64,000 bases of DNA, from assembly GCA_013177935.1 (NCBI GenBank), contig JABLXZ010000001.1:285794-349793 (forward strand). Reading direction: 5' to 3'. This DNA comes from a candidate division WOR-3 bacterium (GTDB lineage: Bacteria > Hydrothermota > Tepidihabitantia > Tepidihabitantales > Tepidihabitantaceae). Position numbers and translations under genes: made by a program. Positions 17,168-26,964 of this stretch are shown one piece after another. How positions within the stretch are numbered: position 1 is the stretch's first letter; every line of letters begins with the position of its first letter. The notes beneath the pieces were generated by a model. That model did no database searches. It was not told the DNA's origin and was given only the letters and a program-made list of their open reading frames with translations.

Positions 17168-17647
17168 ATGTGGAATTTAGAAGAAGACGAAAGGTGGATG
17201 CGACTCGCCCTTGCCGAAGCACAACTGGGGCTTAAGGAGGGTGAAGTACCGGTGGGTTGTGTCGTGGTTAAAGAGGGTGTTATTATTGGGCGGGGCCATA
17301 ATCGCGTGGAAACTCTTAAAGACCCAACCGCTCATGCCGAGATTCTGGCGTTGACTTCAGCCGCCACTACTCTTGGCAACTGGCGATTAACCGGGGCAAC
17401 GGTTTACATAACTCTTGAGCCCTGCTTGATGTGCACCGGTGCGTTGATTCTGGCACGACCTAAACGGGTTGTATTTGGAGCCCGCGATGAGAAGTTTGGT
17501 TGTCTTGGTTCGCAATACGATATCGCCCGGGACAATAAGTTTAACCATCGCCTTGATGTAACCGAAGGGGTCCTGGCGAATGAAACGACACAACTTCTGA
17601 AAACCTTTTTTAAGAAAAGGCGCGAGGTAAAACGAGCGGCAAAGTAA
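17168..17647 (+). CDS. tadA: tRNA-specific adenosine deaminase
   Basis: TadA converts A34 of tRNA-Arg(ACG) to inosine so that CGU, CGC and CGA can be read. The 159-residue protein has the deaminase zinc site H56-A-E58 (catalytic glutamate E58) and P85-C86-x-x-C89, with NWRLTGATVYITLEPC between. It starts 9 nt after the 3' end of its own substrate tRNA, without a clear ribosome site. Processing of the tRNA 3' end would leave an mRNA with a leader of about 9 nt. The deaminase fold also occurs in guanine deaminases, but length and motif spacing favour TadA. Confidence 0.93.
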   Translation: MWNLEEDERWMRLALAEAQLGLKEGEVPVGCVVVKEGVIIGRGHNRVETLKDPTAHAEILALTSAATTLGNWRLTGATVYITLEPCLMCTGALILARPKRVVFGARDEKFGCLGSQYDIARDNKFNHRLDVTEGVLANETTQLLKTFFKKRREVKRAAK

Positions 17648-17658
17648 AACAGTTTTGT

Positions 17659-17746
17659 GGAGAGATGGCCGAGTGGACGAAGGCGCGTGACTCGAAATCA
17701 CGTATACCCTTTTCGGGTATCGGGGGTTCGAATCCCTCTCTCTCCG
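17659..17746 (+). tRNA. tRNA-Ser (anticodon CGA)
   Basis: A class II tRNA with acceptor arms GGAGAGA and TCTCTCC, discriminator G, anticodon stem CGTGA/TCACG with loop CTCGAAA (CGA), a long variable arm (TACCC-TTTTC-GGGTA) and T-arm GGGGG-TTCGAAT-CCCTC. CCA is not encoded. It lies 11 nt after tadA and 26 nt before the M6 peptidase gene, so it may be cut from a longer transcript. Confidence 0.93.
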
Positions 17747-17772
17747 CTTTTGATTTGATAAAGTGAGGAACA

Positions 17773-20700
17773 GTGAAGAGAGTATCACTACCGGCGATTT
17801 TAGCCTTAATTTTTATTTGCTTTGAGTTCGGATTCGGGGGAAAAGTTACCTTAACAAGGCAACAATCAGTAAGAAGTAACCTTCAAATTGAGTTCAGCAA
17901 AAGGCTGATACCTTCTCAAACAATAATGCAGGACAGAACATCGCCGTTTCAGCGCTTTCGCTTCCAGCCAACCGGCAGTGATTTGGCTCGGATTGAAAGA
18001 CTGCAGCAGGGCGGCGTTGATACGGTGCGGGTGCTATGTATACGGGTTGAGTTTGTTGAAGATACGACACCGCTAACCACAGGAAATGGCAAGTTTGACA
18101 CCTTGGGATTTCTTTCACCGGACTCAGGACTCTTTTACGACCCACCCCATTTCAAACGGTACTTTGAAAGGTTGATGGAGGGGTTGCGAAACTACTACCT
18201 TGCCCAGTCTCAGGGCAGACTCTATATTGACTTTCGGGTTGTACCTGATGAAGAAAAGGCTGCCTATCAATTACCAAGAGAGATGATGTTTTATGGCGAC
18301 ACGGTTTCCTACGAAGGAATTGAGTTCGGGCTGGTGCGGTTGCTGCATGATGCGTTCAAAATTGCCGATGAAGATCCTTCAATAACCTTCAGTGATTATG
18401 ACGAGTTCATCATTTTCCATGCAGGAAGTGGATTGCAATCAGACCTTGCCGCGGACAATAAGTTGGACAGTCCTTATGACCTGCTTGCAGGAGAAATCCC
18501 CCCGGGTGCGATTGAAGCGTATCTCGGTGTTCCATACATCCTTGTTGATTCGGGGAGGACCCGCATCGAACAGGCAACAGTTCTACCGGAAATGATGCGT
18601 CAGGACACCCTGACCGAAACGGGGGAGACTAACCTTGCTGGAATGGTGGGTTTGGCAGGAACTCTTGCGCACGAGTTTGCCCATCTTCTGGGCGCCTATG
18701 ACCTTTACGATGTTACCGGTGTAACAATGGGGGTTGGGGCATGGAGTTTAATGGGCTATGGCGGATGGTTAGGAGATTATGGCGCTGGTGTACCACCCGG
18801 AATAATACCCGGTTTTCTTGACGCTTATAATCGGGTCAAACTGGGATTGGTTAATCCCACAGTAATTCAAACTCCTACCGATTCGGTTTTGGTATATGCA
18901 GCAGCAATTGACACTCAGCTTTTTTTATCGCGACCCGAATCGGTTTTTCCGGTGGTGGTCAAAGTGCCGATAAATGAATATGAGTACTTCTTGATTGAAA
19001 ACCGGCAAACCGATGTACGAAAACCGGATACCATTATTGTTGATGTTGAAGATGGTGTAGTAATTTCTGTTGAGTCGAACGAATACGACTTTTTTCAGCC
19101 CGGGTCGGGCATTTTAATCTGGCACATTGATGAAAAAATCCTTGCTGACTACGGTCCCTACAATGCGGTCAATATCTTTCCGGAACACAAAGGTGTTGAC
19201 CTTGAAGAGGGGGATGGGGTTCAGGATTTTGATGTGCCTTACTGGCAGACTTACAATTACCAGTACGAAGTCTACGGTTATAAATTTGATGCCTTTTCCA
19301 AGCAGGGTTATAATGACCGTTTTAGCGCCCACACCAATCCGAATAGCGATGGTTATAATGGAAAAACATTTATTGCGGTTGAAATTTTGGGGGAGAGAGA
19401 CACAGTCAACCGACTGAAAGACACAGTGATTCCTTTGCGGATTAACTGGGAGCTTTATCAATCAGGTTTCCCCGTTGACCAGAATCGGGACTCACGGTTC
19501 CTTTCTTCATTTACGGCTGATATCGATGGGAATGGCATACAGGAGATTATTACCGCAGATAGCGCGGGTCAGATAAGCATCTGGGAACCTGATGGCAGAG
19601 GGTACCGGTTTCCTAATGGTAGTTTTGTTAACATCGGGACAGGTATCAGTGCTGATGTCGCGGTTGGCGATGTGGCACCGAATCCCGGACTTGAAGTCGT
19701 GGTCGCTGGAGAAGATGGCAGGGTCCGGATTTACGGAGCTAACGGTCAGTCCATTGCAACAGTGCGGACATTGGACCGGATAACTGCGGCTCCGGTACTG
19801 GTTGATATCGATGGCAACGGGTTAAAGGATGTTGTTGTCGGTTCTACCGATACGAAACTTTATGCCTGGAACTATCAGGGAACATCATTACCCGGATTTC
19901 CAGTACCCGTCGGTTCAGAAATCAGGGCACCGGTTGCGGTTACCGATACGATTCAGCCGAAAATTGTGCTTCTCACTGGAGACCATCGCCTTTATTTAAT
20001 CAACCCGGATGGTTCAATTATTCCCAATTTCCCGGTTGTTTTTGGAGTTTCGTCGTTCTATGCAGTAAGTCAACCGATTGTTGCCGATTTTGACCGGGAT
20101 AGTGTTATGGAAATTGCGGTTATCGCAGGGGGAGAGCACGATTATAAACTTTACATAGTGGAACAGGATGGCAGGATTGCATACCGTTCGGAAAAACAGA
20201 TTGAACACCCATTTGCCGGACAACCGGCGGTCGCAGATTTGAACGGTGATGGCTATCTTGATATTGTTGCTGCTTCCCGATACAAAATCTACGCCTTCAA
20301 CTTCAATGGTACTCTGGTCACAAACTTTCCATTTATTCAGGAATCGACCTACACTGTACAGGAACTGGCAGGAAACTGGATTATAACTTATGATGTACCT
20401 TTTAATTATACCTCATCGCCGGTTATCGCCGATTTGAACAACGACGATGTCTTAGATTTGATTATTGGCTCACCTCAATACGGGATTCTCGGGTATGATG
20501 GCAAAACAGGTAAAATGTTACCATTTTTCCCTTTGCAAACGACCGCTCCAGTTAGTGCCATTCCGCTGGTTGCCGATATTGACAAGGATGGTGTGATGGA
20601 AATCGTTGCCGGTTCGGACAACGGGGTCTTTTATGCATATAAAATTCCTGGTTCGGCTGATAAAGCCTTTTGGTCCTGCGCCAATTATGACCCCTGCCAC

Positions 20701-21033
20701 ACCGGCTTTGTTCCCCTTGCTAATTTGACCGTTTCTCCCCATCATTCAGAAAATCTTGTGCAATCATTTTATGTTTACCCCAACCCAGCTGGAGAAAAGG
20801 TGACGATTCGATATCGTCTGGGTTCTAATTCGGGTAAAGTCTGGTTGATGGTGCTTGATATGAGCGGAAAACCAGTAGTTGATGAGTTTGAAGGTCATGC
20901 AGTTCCTTTGCTCGACAACGAAGCACCTGTTGATTTAAGGAATATACCACCGGGTCTCTATGTGGTACGCTTGCGTATTGAAAACGGGCAGAGCGATATC
21001 ATTCGTTTTGCTAAACTGGCGATTGTTCGATGA
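17773..21033 (+). CDS. Secreted M6-family (immune inhibitor A-like) metalloprotease with FG-GAP repeats and sorting domain
   Basis: The 1086-residue precursor begins with a signal peptide (SLPAILALIFICFEFGFG). The M6 zinc site HEFAHLLGAYDLYD starts at H300 (ligands H300 and H304, catalytic E301), followed by the family's WSLMGYGG. Residues about 560-970 hold at least six FG-GAP/VCBS-type repeats with DxDxDG loops (for example DIDGNGIQEIITAD, DLNGDGYLDIVAAS), probably a calcium-binding propeller. The C-terminus FYVYPNPAGEKVTIRYRLG...IPPGLYVVRL is a Por/T9SS-type A sorting domain. GTG is the start, with GAGGA upstream. It likely degrades extracellular protein, with the next gene's product. Confidence 0.9.
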   Translation: MKRVSLPAILALIFICFEFGFGGKVTLTRQQSVRSNLQIEFSKRLIPSQTIMQDRTSPFQRFRFQPTGSDLARIERLQQGGVDTVRVLCIRVEFVEDTTPLTTGNGKFDTLGFLSPDSGLFYDPPHFKRYFERLMEGLRNYYLAQSQGRLYIDFRVVPDEEKAAYQLPREMMFYGDTVSYEGIEFGLVRLLHDAFKIADEDPSITFSDYDEFIIFHAGSGLQSDLAADNKLDSPYDLLAGEIPPGAIEAYLGVPYILVDSGRTRIEQATVLPEMMRQDTLTETGETNLAGMVGLAGTLAHEFAHLLGAYDLYDVTGVTMGVGAWSLMGYGGWLGDYGAGVPPGIIPGFLDAYNRVKLGLVNPTVIQTPTDSVLVYAAAIDTQLFLSRPESVFPVVVKVPINEYEYFLIENRQTDVRKPDTIIVDVEDGVVISVESNEYDFFQPGSGILIWHIDEKILADYGPYNAVNIFPEHKGVDLEEGDGVQDFDVPYWQTYNYQYEVYGYKFDAFSKQGYNDRFSAHTNPNSDGYNGKTFIAVEILGERDTVNRLKDTVIPLRINWELYQSGFPVDQNRDSRFLSSFTADIDGNGIQEIITADSAGQISIWEPDGRGYRFPNGSFVNIGTGISADVAVGDVAPNPGLEVVVAGEDGRVRIYGANGQSIATVRTLDRITAAPVLVDIDGNGLKDVVVGSTDTKLYAWNYQGTSLPGFPVPVGSEIRAPVAVTDTIQPKIVLLTGDHRLYLINPDGSIIPNFPVVFGVSSFYAVSQPIVADFDRDSVMEIAVIAGGEHDYKLYIVEQDGRIAYRSEKQIEHPFAGQPAVADLNGDGYLDIVAASRYKIYAFNFNGTLVTNFPFIQESTYTVQELAGNWIITYDVPFNYTSSPVIADLNNDDVLDLIIGSPQYGILGYDGKTGKMLPFFPLQTTAPVSAIPLVADIDKDGVMEIVAGSDNGVFYAYKIPGSADKAFWSCANYDPCHTGFVPLANLTVSPHHSENLVQSFYVYPNPAGEKVTIRYRLGSNSGKVWLMVLDMSGKPVVDEFEGHAVPLLDNEAPVDLRNIPPGLYVVRLRIENGQSDIIRFAKLAIVR

Positions 21034-23759
21034 TACTTTGCGCTCTTTTGCTTGGTTCGTTGCTTTTACCACCAGCAACTCAGAACTTCTTAACCCCCGA
21101 GCGAATGTTAATTGAACGCAACCTTGAGAATCCCAGGCCTTTACCTGTTGGTTCTTTGCCCAATCGCAGCGGAAGAGTAACTTATTCAAAAGGAGTAGGT
21201 GTCGACAGCGTTATCAAAACCGATTTTGTGTGTAATGACGATACCAGTGGCGGATGTAAACACATCAGTCCAGAGGTGGCGATTGGCACCAATGGGAACT
21301 TTGTTGTTGTCTGGTGTGATTTTCGGGATGGGGATGCTGATGTCTGGTTCCAGCGCTTTGACGCTGCAGGGGAACGAATTGGGGTTAACGAACGAATAAA
21401 CTCCGATGTCACTTTGGGCTGGCAGGGTGACCCGGCAGTAGCAATGGGACCAGAAAACGGCTGGACATTTTCCTGGGAGGACCGAAGGGAGATTGGAAAT
21501 TCCGATGTATTTGCTCAACGATTTGACTCGGTGGGTAACCGCCTTGGTGATAACTTTCGGGTAAGTGATTCTGGTGTGCCCGGTGACCAGAGTATCTCGG
21601 CTATTTATACAGCGGCTGACGGGACAACATTAATTACTTGGGATGACCGTCGATATGGTCTAACCGGGGATATTTTTGCCCAGTTTTATAACCCTGATGG
21701 TTCACCCCTAGGCGGTAATTTTCGGGTCAATGATGACCCAATCGGGTATGGCAATCAATACGAACCTGATGTCAGTGGCGACGACTCAAACCGGTTCGTT
21801 GTCGTCTGGATGGATGGCCGAAGGGGCAGCTGGGATATCTTCTTTCAACGGTTTGATAGAACTGGCAATCGGCTGGGTAACAATGTGCTGGTGACACCGG
21901 ATGACAGCACCCAATGGACACCCAAGATTTCCTGTGCGTCAAGCGGCTGGTTTATAGTAACCTGGGACGACCGTAGAAGAGCGAATTGGGATGTCTATGC
22001 TCAGATGTACAGTTCTGATGGAACACCGCTTGGTTCTAATTTTCGGGTGAATGCTGATGCCGGTAGCACCGACCAGTACGGCGGCGTCTGTGCGATAAAT
22101 AACCTTGGAGAGTTTATCGTTGTCTGGACCGACACAAGAAACGGCAACGAAGATATCTATTGCCAGAGGTTTGACGCCAGCGGCAACAGAATAGGTGTTG
22201 AGTTTAAGGTAAACGACGACATCGGTTCTACAGCCCAAAATGCGCCCGCGGTTGTTGCCAGTCAGGATGGAGGCTACTGGATTTTCTGGAGTGACTCCCG
22301 CAATGGCAATTTTGACATCTATGCTCAGCATCTGGACCGCAATGGTTTACCGCGAGGCACAAACTTCCGGGTCAATGACGATTATGCCAGTGCTCACCAA
22401 CGGTGTTCTTCAATCGGAATGGAACGAAAAGGAAACATTGTCATTGCCTGGGAGGATGAAAGGGGAACTTCCTGTGATATCTATCGGACGGTGCTTGATT
22501 CTTCGGGAAACGAACTTGCTTCCAATCTTCGGTTGAATGAGGATGCCGGCGGTGCCGCCCAGTATTATCCAAGTGTTGCCGGTGGAAATCGTAAGTTTAT
22601 CGTTGCCTGGTTTGACAATCGTGTTGATGGCGACATTTACGCTCAGTTTCTGGACTTTTCCGGACAGAAGCTGGGTGGTAATTTCCGTGTCAATTCCGAT
22701 GTTGGCAACAATTTCCAGTGGTATCCATATTGTGCGATGGATTCGTTCAATCGTGCCATTGTTGTCTGGATGGACTATCGGGAAAGACAGTACCGGATTT
22801 ATGCCCGTCGCTACGACGAATCTGGCAATCCGGTTGGTGAAGAGTTTTCAGTAGCCGATACGGCGGCGGAAGGTGCCTATGCGAGCGTGGCGATGAATTC
22901 AAACGGTTACTGGGTTGTATCCTGGATGGATAACCGTGATGGGGATTACAATATTTACTGCCAGTTGTTCCGAAACGACGGTTCAAGAATCGGCAGGAAT
23001 ATCAGGGTTAACACCGATGCGGGTACGGTATATCAGGGCTACCCTTCGTGTGCGATTGCCGAAGACGGCACGATTGCCATTACCTGGGAGGATACCAGAA
23101 ATGGCTATTACGATGTTTATATTCAGTGGCTGGATTCGCTGGGCAATCGACTTGGCGAGAACGAGCGGGTTAATGATAACCCTGGCGGTAGCGACTGCTA
23201 TTCACCCAGTTGTGCTTTTGACCGGTCAGGAAAGTTGGTTGTTTTATTTAACGACGAACGGGAAATTGCCGGTAATCCCCAGATTTACTGCCAGCGGTTT
23301 CGTGCCGATAGAACCCGCATCGGCGCCAACGCCAAGATTAATGAACCAAACTACTTTCCTAAAAACACCCACTGGACTGTGGGACAGAGCGTTGCTGCCA
23401 ATAGCTCAGTTATTGCCTGGACCTGGACCGACAACCGACGCCATCTGGGCTGGGACATCTATGCCAAATTGACCGATTGGAATTTAATCGGCGTAGAAGA
23501 AATACACCAAAGCAAGCCGACAGCAGGCACTTCAAGAGTTGTTTTTCCCACTATCGTGACCAACCAGAAACGGTTCATGAGTGAGGTTCCGGCAGGTGCA
23601 ATACTCCAAATTTATGATGCTGCGGGCCGTCAATATGAAGGCAAACGTGTGCTTGCGGATAAAGCATCATTTGACTTCAGTTCATTAAAGCCCGGAGTGT
23701 ATTTTTTGAGGATAAGGCAGGAAAAAGAAGCAGAGGTTAGAAAATTTATTGTTCAGTAG
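21030..23759 (+). CDS. Secreted 14-repeat protein with Por/T9SS-type C-terminal domain
   Basis: The 909-residue protein starts with a signal peptide (LCALLLGSLLLPP). It consists of about 14 tandem repeats of roughly 53 residues with the core pattern VVWxDxRxGxxDIYxQRFDxxG, then NxxGxNFRVNDD. Each repeat looks like four beta-strands, consistent with one or two beta-propellers. The C-terminus (ILQIYDAAGRQYEG...LKPGVYFLRIRQ) is a sorting domain. The ATG overlaps the M6 peptidase stop by 4 bp, so the two are made together. No catalytic residues are apparent; surface binding or a structural role is inferred. Confidence 0.85.
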   Translation: MILCALLLGSLLLPPATQNFLTPERMLIERNLENPRPLPVGSLPNRSGRVTYSKGVGVDSVIKTDFVCNDDTSGGCKHISPEVAIGTNGNFVVVWCDFRDGDADVWFQRFDAAGERIGVNERINSDVTLGWQGDPAVAMGPENGWTFSWEDRREIGNSDVFAQRFDSVGNRLGDNFRVSDSGVPGDQSISAIYTAADGTTLITWDDRRYGLTGDIFAQFYNPDGSPLGGNFRVNDDPIGYGNQYEPDVSGDDSNRFVVVWMDGRRGSWDIFFQRFDRTGNRLGNNVLVTPDDSTQWTPKISCASSGWFIVTWDDRRRANWDVYAQMYSSDGTPLGSNFRVNADAGSTDQYGGVCAINNLGEFIVVWTDTRNGNEDIYCQRFDASGNRIGVEFKVNDDIGSTAQNAPAVVASQDGGYWIFWSDSRNGNFDIYAQHLDRNGLPRGTNFRVNDDYASAHQRCSSIGMERKGNIVIAWEDERGTSCDIYRTVLDSSGNELASNLRLNEDAGGAAQYYPSVAGGNRKFIVAWFDNRVDGDIYAQFLDFSGQKLGGNFRVNSDVGNNFQWYPYCAMDSFNRAIVVWMDYRERQYRIYARRYDESGNPVGEEFSVADTAAEGAYASVAMNSNGYWVVSWMDNRDGDYNIYCQLFRNDGSRIGRNIRVNTDAGTVYQGYPSCAIAEDGTIAITWEDTRNGYYDVYIQWLDSLGNRLGENERVNDNPGGSDCYSPSCAFDRSGKLVVLFNDEREIAGNPQIYCQRFRADRTRIGANAKINEPNYFPKNTHWTVGQSVAANSSVIAWTWTDNRRHLGWDIYAKLTDWNLIGVEEIHQSKPTAGTSRVVFPTIVTNQKRFMSEVPAGAILQIYDAAGRQYEGKRVLADKASFDFSSLKPGVYFLRIRQEKEAEVRKFIVQ

Positions 23760-23771
23760 TTAGGAGGAGTG

Positions 23772-24422
23772 ATGAGTTTTATTATTGCAATTATCGTAAG
23801 TTTGACTCCGACCCCGGAAAAACCAAAAGCAAACCTATCAACCGGTAAAGCGGCGCTTGCTTCGGCGATTTTGCCGGGAACCGGACAACTAATTTCCGGA
23901 GTACGTACTCGAGGAGAGGCGATGCTCTGGGCAGATGGTGTTATGTGGCTCGGTTGGGCGGGTTTTTCCTGGTACAGAACAAGTAAAGAAGCGGATGCTC
24001 GCTTGATTGCCAGCAGATTTGCCGGTGCGGACATTACCATTAAAGACCCTAACTATTACCGGGCGCTTGAACGCTACAAAAGCAGTACCGAGTACAACGA
24101 AGATATCCGGCGCGTGGCGAGGGAACTTTATCCTGACGACCCTGATGCCCAGCGCCGTTATTATGAAAGCCGGGGCTATTTTGGCGAGCAGGAGTGGAAC
24201 TGGAGTTCGGATTCTATCCGAATTTACTCCTACTGGCAGACAAGGCGGGCAGCGCGTGCGGCGGGAATGACGGTAAGTTTCTTAGCCGCTGGTTTGGTGC
24301 TGAATCGTTTGATAAGCGCATTTGACTGTCTTTTTTTTCTGCCCGAAAAACCTTTAAGCAAGAGGGTTGAAATTAAGCCCGCAACTGGCCAGTTAGGAAT
24401 TGCTCTTGGCTGGCGTTTTTAG
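23772..24422 (+). CDS. DUF5683-like membrane protein
   Basis: A 216-residue protein of unknown function. The N-terminus is hydrophobic (FIIAIIVSLTP), then KAALASAILPGTGQLISGVRTRGEAML resembles the DUF5683 motif found in Bacteroidota and related phyla, followed by membrane segments LWADGVMWLGWAGFSW and VSFLAAGLVLNRLISAFDCLFFL. The middle is a charged tyrosine-rich stretch. I chose ATG 23772 over the GTG 3 nt earlier because TTAGGAGGAG lies at the usual distance. It follows the repeat protein by 12 bp. Confidence 0.75.
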   Translation: MSFIIAIIVSLTPTPEKPKANLSTGKAALASAILPGTGQLISGVRTRGEAMLWADGVMWLGWAGFSWYRTSKEADARLIASRFAGADITIKDPNYYRALERYKSSTEYNEDIRRVARELYPDDPDAQRRYYESRGYFGEQEWNWSSDSIRIYSYWQTRRAARAAGMTVSFLAAGLVLNRLISAFDCLFFLPEKPLSKRVEIKPATGQLGIALGWRF

Positions 24423-24426
24423 TCTG

Positions 24427-26034
24427 ATGTACGATATAACGCGAGTTGATTACTTAGTAATCGGTTCGGGTATTGCCGGTTTATGGTTCGCCTGGAAGGT
24501 TGGCGACAAGGGCAAAGTTCTGATAGTTACCAAAAAGGACAGCGCCGAATCCAATACCAATTATGCGCAAGGAGGCATCGCCGCGGCAGTTGCGCAAGAT
24601 GACAATCCACGGCTCCATTACGAGGATACGATGCGAGTAGGCGCCGGGTTAGCACACCCGGAAATTGTCCAGATGGTTACCGAAGCCGGTCCGCGTTTGG
24701 TTCGGGAGTTGTGGGCATTGGGAATAAAATTTTCGACACTGGAACAAAATCATGGTGAACTGAAGTTTGAGTTAGGTCAAGAAGGCGGACACCGCCGCCG
24801 GCGAATTGTTCATGCCCGCGATGCAACTGGCGCCGAGATTGAGCGGGGGTTACTTCAAGCGGTGCGCTCCCATCCTGATGTCACAATCTGGGAGGAACAT
24901 TTTACCGTTGACCTTATTGTTGACGACACGGGTGCCTGTCGCGGGGCGTTTATCCTCGACAAATCGTCCGGAGTTGTAAAAACTGTTTTTGCAAAAGTTT
25001 GTTTACTTGCGACCGGTGGTATTGGCCAGGTGTATCGACACACAACCAATCCGGCAATTGCAACGGGTGATGGTATTGCAATGGCTTTTCGTGCCGGGGC
25101 AAAAATAGCAAATATGGAGTTTATTCAGTTTCACCCCACAACCCTTTTTGGTTCTCGAATTGATGACCGGGTTTTTCTGATTTCCGAAGCGGTCCGCGGG
25201 GAAGGCGCGGTTCTGCGTACCAAAGATGGGAAAGAGTTTATGTCTGCTTACCATCCGGATGGCTCACTGGCACCCCGTGATGTTGTTGCTCGAGCGATTG
25301 CGGCAGAACTGTCGCGGCGGGGTGACGACTTTGTTTTACTTGATTGTACTTCAATTCCAGCAGAAAAGTTGGTAACCCGTTTCCCGACGATTTACCAGAC
25401 CTGTTTGAGACTCGGTATTGATATTACCCGGGAGCCGATTCCGGTTGTGCCTGCGGCTCATTATGTTTGCGGCGGTGTCCAGATAAACTCCTGGGCAGAA
25501 ACTTCTATTAAAAACCTGTTTGCCGCTGGTGAATGTGCCTGCAGCGGTTTGCACGGCGCCAATCGACTGGCTTCCAATTCACTACTTGAGGCGTTAGTAT
25601 TTGCTGAAAGAGCAGCAGTTCGGGCAAAAGAAGTTACGGAGTTAAAAATGGGCAGTGAATTTTTACCAGCGGCTTTTTTAAATGGCGAAAACAGAAAAAT
25701 CCAGGAAAGCGAAACAATCGTTAATCGGTTGCGTGACACGATGTGGCGTAATGCCGGTATCGTCCGTACCGATGCCGGCCTTGCTGAAGCAGAAACAGAA
25801 TTGACGAAACTGATTAACAGAACTGCCGAATTTATCGGGGGTGGCACACGAACTGTTGATATCCTTGAACTGAAAAATATGCTTACGGTGTCCTGTCTTA
25901 TCGTTACCTGTGCCCGGCGGCGCCTTGAATCCCGCGGCTTACATTACAACCAGGACCACCCGTTACCGGATGAAAGGTTTGAAAAAGATACGGTTGTTTC
26001 CCGGGAAGATTTAAACACCTTTTTTCAAATTTGA
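24427..26034 (+). CDS. nadB: L-aspartate oxidase
   Basis: NadB oxidises L-aspartate to iminoaspartate, the first step of de novo NAD synthesis. The 535-residue flavoprotein has the FAD-binding VDYLVIGSGIAGLWFAWKV at the N-terminus, SNTNYAQGGIAAAV, FIQFHPTTLFG, the catalytic EAVRGEGAVLR and GLHGANRLASNSLLEALVF. ATG 24427 is preferred over a start 27 bp upstream because VDYLVIG then lies at the normal distance. In anaerobes fumarate can accept the electrons. nadA is not in the window; nadD is at 51828. Confidence 0.94.
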   Translation: MYDITRVDYLVIGSGIAGLWFAWKVGDKGKVLIVTKKDSAESNTNYAQGGIAAAVAQDDNPRLHYEDTMRVGAGLAHPEIVQMVTEAGPRLVRELWALGIKFSTLEQNHGELKFELGQEGGHRRRRIVHARDATGAEIERGLLQAVRSHPDVTIWEEHFTVDLIVDDTGACRGAFILDKSSGVVKTVFAKVCLLATGGIGQVYRHTTNPAIATGDGIAMAFRAGAKIANMEFIQFHPTTLFGSRIDDRVFLISEAVRGEGAVLRTKDGKEFMSAYHPDGSLAPRDVVARAIAAELSRRGDDFVLLDCTSIPAEKLVTRFPTIYQTCLRLGIDITREPIPVVPAAHYVCGGVQINSWAETSIKNLFAAGECACSGLHGANRLASNSLLEALVFAERAAVRAKEVTELKMGSEFLPAAFLNGENRKIQESETIVNRLRDTMWRNAGIVRTDAGLAEAETELTKLINRTAEFIGGGTRTVDILELKNMLTVSCLIVTCARRRLESRGLHYNQDHPLPDERFEKDTVVSREDLNTFFQI

Positions 26035-26954
26035 AAGGGAAGAGTCCGGGCAAAATTAGGGAGTTAGTTTCATCAACCCTTGAGCGTTTTAGTCATTACC
26101 TTTTGGTTGAGAGGGGTGTAACAAAAGTTTCGGCTGACTGTTATCTTGCCGATATTAAACAGTTGTATGCGTTCAAACCAGAGATTGCCAAAAATCCTGA
26201 ATTGATAAACTCGAAACTGTTGCGACAATTTGTTCAGACTTTGTCCGACTGCGGTATTGCAACATCCACATTTGCTCGTAAGTTGAGTTCACTGCGTGTG
26301 TTTGGAGCGTTTCTTGAAGCGGAGTATAACTTGCCGGACCCGGCACAGGAGTTGAAGTTGCCCCGGCCGAAGCGCCGGCTGCCAGAAACCTTAAGTCAAA
26401 ATGAAGTATCGTGTTTGATCGAAGGCACGGTTAAGGCTCCGGACCGGTTCTGGGCACTTCGGGCAAGGGCGATGCTGGAAGTGGCTTATGGTGCAGGATT
26501 AAGAGTATCAGAACTGTTAAATTTAAAAACGAGCGATATCGATATGAGCGAGAGGTTTGTTCGCATTTTTGGCAAAAGGTCTAAGGAGCGACTGGTGCCA
26601 TTGGGCACACCGGCTTTGCAGGCGGTTAAAGATTATCTGGCGCTGGCACGCGAACATTATGCCCGGGGTAAAAGCACGCCTTATCTTTTTCTCAATCGGA
26701 GGGGCGGCAGATTGAGTAGAATGGGGTTCTGGAAGATTCTTAAGCAGTGTGCCCGTCTTGCTGGTATCGAACGACGCATTACACCTCATATTCTGCGTCA
26801 CTCATTTGCAACTCACCTGCTGGAAGGAGGCGCTGACTTACGGGTTGTGCAGGAGATGCTGGGCCATTCCAGTATTGTAACGACCCAGATTTACACCCAT
26901 ATTGACCGAACTTATCTGCGGGAGGTTTATAAAACCTTCCATCCCCGGGGGTGA
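26031..26954 (+). CDS. XerC/XerD-type tyrosine recombinase
   Basis: The 307-residue protein has an N-terminal SAM-like core-binding domain (FSHYLLVERGVTKVSADCYLADI) and a catalytic domain with AYGAGLRVSELLNL (first arginine), HILRHSFATHLLEGGADLRVVQEMLGHSS (HxxR and H/W region) and the nucleophile tyrosine in TTQIYTHI. Xer proteins resolve chromosome dimers at dif. The TTG start overlaps the nadB stop as TTGA; no strong ribosome site is seen. No integron or element surrounds it, so a housekeeping Xer is most likely. Confidence 0.88.
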   Translation: MKGKSPGKIRELVSSTLERFSHYLLVERGVTKVSADCYLADIKQLYAFKPEIAKNPELINSKLLRQFVQTLSDCGIATSTFARKLSSLRVFGAFLEAEYNLPDPAQELKLPRPKRRLPETLSQNEVSCLIEGTVKAPDRFWALRARAMLEVAYGAGLRVSELLNLKTSDIDMSERFVRIFGKRSKERLVPLGTPALQAVKDYLALAREHYARGKSTPYLFLNRRGGRLSRMGFWKILKQCARLAGIERRITPHILRHSFATHLLEGGADLRVVQEMLGHSSIVTTQIYTHIDRTYLREVYKTFHPRG

Positions 26955-26964
26955 TTTTCAGTGT

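Noticed and set aside
26031-26954. Xer-type recombinase as evidence of an integrated element.
   Set aside because: No att-like repeats, phage genes or change in base composition surround it; it sits in an ordinary gene run behind nadB.
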